Positions 58,972 through 64,000 of a DNA stretch of 64,000 nucleotides are shown piece by piece (position 1 is the first letter of the stretch; every line of letters starts with the position of its first letter). The stretch lies in the NCBI GenBank assembly GCA_017590115.1, contig JAGGNK010010225.1, positions 9,536,834-9,600,833 on the forward strand, given 5' to 3'. The stretch comes from Montifringilla adamsi (lineage: Eukaryota > Chordata > Aves > Passeriformes > Passeridae). Both the position numbers and the translations under genes were made by a program. Below the pieces are notes generated by a model that was not told the origin of the DNA, searched no databases, and saw nothing but the letters and a program-made list of their open reading frames with translations.

Positions 58972-61448
58972 GAAACGCCAGATGGGTAGATGCTAATGAG
59001 GGAGCAGGGGAGCCCAATGCAGCCACTGGGTCCAGTGGCCTTTTTGGGGCCACAGAAGAACTTTGAGACAGAATTCCACTGCAGAAAATGAGGTTGTTTA
59101 CAAAGGATTTAGGGATGTACCTTCCATATCTGAAGAAAAATAGATGAGACAGCATGAAATATTTTTTTTAGGATGGATACTGATGAGAAGTGGGAGACAG
59201 AAATACTGGAAAGGGATGTAAGAGAGAGCAAGCAAATGCAGACATTCCACAGGTGGGAAGCGACATGGAAAAGCATGATGGACACCAAGTGATGGGCTGA
59301 GGAAAGAAGCAGCATTCTCAATGGCAAACAACTAGCTACAAGTCTGCTTGTCAAGGAAAGAAAACTAAACAGTACTCCCCCAGCATCCATGCCCATGCTG
59401 TGCAAGGGCAGTGTTTGGGGTTGAGCCAATGCCACTCTCATTGAGCTCATTGCCACCAAGATGAGCTGAGTGAGGAGGACTGTTTCGTAGTTATTTTCCC
59501 ACATGTAGGCAGAGACTCAGAGGAAGGACTCAGATAAATGCCCAGTAAAAAAAATAGTGTCTGAGTTATGGAACAGAGTGCAGACAGGGTGGTGACTTGC
59601 TTCTGGTACTTAAATAAGGAAATAGAGGGTAGAGGTTTGATCACGGAAAAGCACTGAATATGGAGTTCTTTTCATGTTGAGGACGGGTTTACTGCTGGGA
59701 TTATTCATGAAAACCTCATCTATGGTTACCATTATGTTGTTTTGTCTGTGAACTTTATATTAGTAGAGAGTCAAGATATTGTACAGTCAAGTTCTATAAA
59801 GATTGCATGGAGGTTTCTTGAGTGTGCTGGGAGCCTACAAGCAATTCTTGACTCTGGGCCAGTACCCTTTTTCCCTGAGAGACTGCTCAGTTTCAGAAAT
59901 AATTTTCAAGGAGCAGGAATCTTATCTGCCATGATCCTTTCATTCATTACCACTCTCTCCATAGTCTTTCTTACATTTAGTAGTTTAAATCCACACTACT
60001 CTGCCAGTTGTGACCTCTATGTAGATCTCTTGATATGTGATCTCTGAATTTGGTCCAGTGAATTTAAAAGAACCCTAGTTACCCAGGTGCCAAAATAGAA
60101 GAGTTAAGCAATAAAAGACATTAGTAAGTGAACATTAATGCCAATAAGTAACAGGCTACGTTTTTATTTCAGACGCAATCCCCCAGAGGGCATATTACAT
60201 AGTTGTGCCATTGCAGCAGGAACCCCCTGGGGCACTCTAACTCAGCGACACACCTTCTCCTCTCCTATTCCCTCAGGCAATCATTTACCTCTGGCCTAAA
60301 TCAGAAATAAAATAATATTCCACCCTTCCTCTCTCGACCCCACCAAGCACTCACCATCTCAGCTGAGCTGGCCAGAGAGAATGGACCGCAGGCTCTACTC
60401 ATTTCCCACCCTCCAGTTTCTAATCCCCAGCGAGGAAGTAAGCAGATGTGTGGCCCTGCTTGCTTCATGCACCTGGACAAAGCCTGGGTAATCCATGTGG
60501 GGTTGTAACTGGGTTCTTACTCCCTCAGGCAGCAGCGTTCTGCACACATGTAAAACAGAGCATTGCGTTTTTCTTTCTTCTGGCTCCCTAGAATGCAAGT
60601 TCAACCACTGTGTTCTCTTTCTCCTACAGCCAAGACGCTTTTTTATGTCTGAATTTGAGTACAACAACCCTTTTTAAACAAAACTATCTCACCCTGCCAC
60701 CACCCAAAGAATACAGGACTTTCCCTTCATTCCCAAAATACTTTACTCTGAACCTAAGCCTGGGCTCCAAAATGGTCATGTGGGTGCTAAGCAAAGTGCT
60801 GTCAATCTGACCCATGGGGCAAGGTCCCAGATGGGAGGGGGTGACATTCCTCAGAAAACAATGGAAATATTTTGAGGAAAAATAACTCTCATTTTACAAG
60901 GAAGTTATTGGAGAGGACAGGTGGAAAGTGGAATTAGAAGGGAGTCTCTGTGTGCCTGTAACAATAGGGAAGCTGATGGTAGTGACTCAGAGCAGCTGAA
61001 GCAAATCTGTCCCTTTGCTTACCCCAAATTTATTGTACTCTCTCTGGATTTACTTCTTTACCTCTATGTTTCTCACCTGGGGTCTGGTGTATGAGTTGGC
61101 ATGGTAAGGCATGTGTTTCATCATGGCACTTGATCTTGGAAAAACCCTCACAGAGAAGCACTAATTCCTGCAAGTCCTCTGGCACTCTGCTTTGTATCTC
61201 CTGGGAAACTTGTACAGACTGTGCTAGCAAAATACCTCTGCTGCATGCACTTCCAGTGGGAAGCACTCCAAGCATGTCTGTGTGGAGAAGCACCACCACT
61301 GCCTGGCTACAAGCATAATTAGTTAAGATGTTGTGCTATCAAGTTGTATTTGATAGTAGCAGCACAGTTGGTTGCTGTGGATGACTGAAGATGAGAGTGA
61401 ATCACTAAAGGGCAAGAGGAATTGAACTCCCCCTCTCTATGAAAACAG
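58972..61448. other. Unannotated noncoding stretch with a terminal-exon-like segment
   Basis: No gene is firmly supported. At 60603-60629 a strong acceptor-like pyrimidine tract (TGTTCTCTTTCTCCTACAG) precedes an in-frame run of 15 codons ending in TAA at 60675-60677 (PRRFFMSEFEYNNPF). This is a hypothesis only. The minus frame 59109-59504 (131 codons) is rich in Ser and Leu, as expected for the complement of a purine-rich strand, and is not called. Confidence 0.45.
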
Positions 61449-61832
61449 CCTGAGACAATTGGGGTTGCCCAGCGAAGAGAAGGCTCCAGAAACACCTTAT
61501 TGTGACCTTTCAGTACTTAAATGGTGTTCATAGGAAAGATGGGGACAAACTTCTTGTAGTTCCTTATAGCACCAGGACAAGGGCTAAAGTTTGAAAATAA
61601 AGAAGTATAGTCAGGCTAGATACAAGGAAGAAACTTTTTTACCTTGAGAGTGGTGAAGCGCTGGAACAGATTGCCCAGAGAGGTGGCAGAGGCCCCCACC
61701 CCTGGAATCATTCAAGGTCAGGTTGGATGGGGGTCTGAGCAACCTGATCTAGTTGAAGGTGTCCCTGCTCATTTCAGGGGTTGAACTACATGACTTTTGA
61801 ATGTCCCTTACAACCCAAACTATTCTATAATG
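61449..61832 (+). mobile_element. CR1 LINE fragment, 3' portion, plus strand
   Basis: The longest plus-strand CR1 in the window. GGGGTTGCCCAGCGAAGAGA leads to AAGGCTCCAGAAACACC, GTACTTAAATGG, AGGAAGAAACTTTTTTACC and GTGAAGCGCTGGAACAGATT. It continues with GCCCAGAGAGGTGGCAGAGG, GGTCAGGTTGGATGGGGGTC and TTGAACTACATGAC, ending at ACAACCCAAACTATTCTATAA. It covers the end of ORF2 and the 3' UTR. No intact frame remains. Confidence 0.95.
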
Positions 61833-61841
61833 GAATCCCAC

Positions 61842-61890
61842 CATGAGCCACTAGATCAGGTTGCCCAGATTCTATGAATCTATGATTCAT
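61842..61890. mobile_element. Extra CR1 tail piece with an inverted CR1 segment
   Basis: Ten bases after the CR1 tail, CTAGATCAGGTTGCCC (61851-61866) matches the reverse complement of the same element's GAGCAACCTGATCTAG (61737-61752) at 15 of 16 positions. It is followed by a second plus-oriented CR1 tail, ATTCTATGAATCTATGATTC, ending at 61888. It is either a rearranged end or a separate nested fragment. Confidence 0.55.
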
Positions 61891-64000
61891 CGAAAAACAA
61901 GTTGCAAATTTTAACCAGTAAAAGCCACTGCACAGTGAGACCACAGTACCCTTGGTGAGGTAAATAAAGGCATGTTCTTGTCCTCTCACTGTTCCAGGAG
62001 AGATATGGAGAGTCTACATGAGTAGCAAAGGAATATCAGCAGGTACAGTAGCACCACAGCCACCTAAGGAAATGGCAATAGCTGGGGAGGTGGATGAAAG
62101 CCCCAACTTTTCTTCCTTGGGTCACAGGTAAAGGTGGTGAGAGTGTACCACAGAGGTGTGGTTTCAGAAAAGAAATCTAACAAAAAATTGAGTATGATGT
62201 TTTAAAAATAAAATCTTACGCATTTAGTAGGTTTGACTGGGGTGCTTTGAAGGGCAGGTCAATCAAGGGCTTATATGTAATCTCACACCAGTTTTTCAAT
62301 ATGTGTGGATGGAAAAACCCCTTTAAAGCCAAAATTCATTGGCCTCACTGCAACTACCCTGAGTTACACTGGCCAGTGAGGTGGTCATAAGAATTTTTAT
62401 AAACATATATAAAGCTGCCAATCCCACTCTTACTGTGATCACTGGAATACCCATTAACTCAGTCTGCTTTGCACTGGAAATGGATTTAACCAACATTCAA
62501 AGTTAGCCTGATCACTGAGGTGATTTTATTTTAATCTTAAAAATAACACCAGCTGAGCTGTGCCCAGAAAATGCACTTGATTAATTCACACTTTTAAACA
62601 AACAAATGAAAATGTCAAAAAGAATGTAACTGACTGATGAAACAAAGATGGAAACAGGCTGTGCATGCAGAAATATAGTGACTTACAAACACCCACTGAA
62701 GTTGGAAAAAAAATACACATGGGAAACATTTTAATGTGTGAAAATAAAAAAAAGCAAAATAGGAAACCATCAAGAACATGGGAGAGTGGCTAGTCAATTA
62801 AGTACTGTGTAAAGATTTCCAATTTTCTTGTAGTAAATTATTTATTTAGCCCTTGCATGCCATCAATATATTTTACAAGTTTAATACCCAAATTATAGCT
62901 ACCCACCCATTTATGGCCTTGTAAATGAGTCCTGACTTATCAATGCAAATTCTTGTTCTAGGCAATGTCAAATTTAGATTGGATTTGGATGTATTGCTTT
63001 TACCCTTATCAAGAAGGTTTGCTAGTGTGGTATTTTATTGCTATATTTAAAATGGAAAGTGCTTTTAAATAGACTTGCCTAGATAGCACAACTGATCACA
63101 GCTCAGATATGTCATTTCCCAGCTTAAAAACCCATCCTAATCCAGGCAGAAGGTCTTGGAGATGTAGCAGAACCCATTTATAATGAATGTATTTTGCTGC
63201 CATCTCAATCCTTTGCGATGAAGTGGAAGAGCTATTGTGACAACAATGACTTTAATCTAAAGTAAGAATAGCTGGAACTCTTAAGTAATAAAGCCAAAGG
63301 GTAATCTTCCTGATACTTCACAAGAAAAGCAATAAAGAATTCAAATGAACAAGTGTAATAACTTCCTAAAGAACATTGCATTACATTTGGTTATGCTTGT
63401 GTCTCTTACCCATGTTTCACTCTTTAGCAAAGGTAGGCAGGTATACAGCAAAGGTGAAGAATTATCATTGGAGGAGAATAATATGTAAGTACCTAACTAA
63501 TCAAAAAGGTTATGTAAAATTTTATCAAAGCAACACAAATATCTGGAAAACAGAAAAGAAATCAAGCAGAAACATTATTTTCGTTTGACTAACTAAAAGC
63601 TGGATGTGCCTCAGTACTGGAGTCATTTGGAAGGTTAATAAAAACGACATTTGTATTCATGAGATCAAAGCTAGCTGAGATTTGCATCTCTGCAACAAAG
63701 GGCGTATCTAGTAAGAGGACAAAACAGAGAGGGACCAAGAATTGGATAGGGAGGAATTGGATGAAAGAGCTGAAAATGATGGTCATCTTTTTGTTGCCTG
63801 CAGCCTGCAACCAATATTTCTGGGCCACAACTCTTTAGAGCATAAACTGTCACTGGTAGAAGATCCTGAGGCAGACAGCAGGCTGGACTGAAGGCTGCCA
63901 GGAAGGCAGGAGAATGTGGGAGGAAAGCCCAGAGGAAGAAAGGGAGTTCTGAACTGAGAGTTATGCTCAGGGGAGATGGAGACCTAGAAACTGCCAATTG
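61891..64000. other. Unannotated AT-rich noncoding stretch
   Basis: No gene or confident repeat is seen. Open frames near the right end (63376-63588 on +, 63589-63997 on -) lack recognisable features. The minus ones are serine-, proline- and leucine-rich because the + strand there is purine-rich. Confidence 0.6.

Noticed and set aside
59109..59504. 131-codon Leu/Ser-rich minus-strand frame that looks membrane-like
   Set aside because: The + strand is purine-rich here, so its complement naturally reads as Leu/Ser/Phe codons; no supporting gene structure.
1..64000. CRISPR arrays, prokaryotic operons, phage or plasmid modules
   Set aside because: No regularly spaced repeats with unique spacers, no ribosome binding sites and no dense long ORFs; the vertebrate-type repeats make a prokaryotic origin untenable.

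Overview
The window looks like avian, most likely passerine, nuclear DNA from an intron or an intergenic gene desert. Three things support this. First, the recognisable interspersed repeats are mostly short, 5'-truncated CR1 LINE pieces ending in the ATTCTATGATT-type 3' tail typical of birds. Second, at about 32.70-32.85 kb there is a short element with a tRNA-Ile-like head and a CR1-like tail, the architecture described for the passerine SINE family (TguSINE1 type). Third, the sequence is AT-rich, with low repeat density and ordinary microsatellites. There is no sign of bacterial, phage or plasmid organisation: no operons, no ribosome binding sites and no dense ORFs.

No protein-coding gene can be supported. 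The open frames are short, lie in all six frames at roughly chance density, and show no family I recognise. The longest is 184 codons (49361-49915). A few places pair splice-site-like signals with short open stretches (about 11.0, 31.8, 49.7 and 60.63 kb). They are listed as hypotheses only. I also cannot support any canonical tRNA, rRNA, snoRNA, miRNA or CRISPR array.

Layout: 0-9.7 kb is unique sequence with a 70-bp tandem duplication and a pyrimidine-skewed block. A minus-strand CR1 lies at 9.69-10.13 kb. 10-21.5 kb is unique sequence with a strong hairpin at 15.4 kb. At 21.5-21.9 kb an alternating purine-pyrimidine tract sits beside an LTR 3'-end fragment of ERVL-like appearance. At 25.1-25.7 kb a double poly(T) tract is followed by an ancient MIR-like SINE. 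From 31 to 58 kb there are several blocks rich in homeodomain, POU, SOX, TCF, FOX or MEF2-like motifs that read like conserved noncoding enhancers (about 31.0, 34.9, 36.7, 45.4 and 56.7 kb). The passerine-type SINE lies among them at 32.7 kb. From 47.5 kb onward there are three more CR1 fragments, a LINE reverse-transcriptase remnant and two tetranucleotide microsatellites (44.66 and 48.94 kb).

I did not find a convincing new biological system. The best leads are the cluster of enhancer-like blocks, the SINE as a lineage marker, and the short exon-like candidates. All assignments rest on reading the sequence and on remembered family consensus. No alignment or database search was run.
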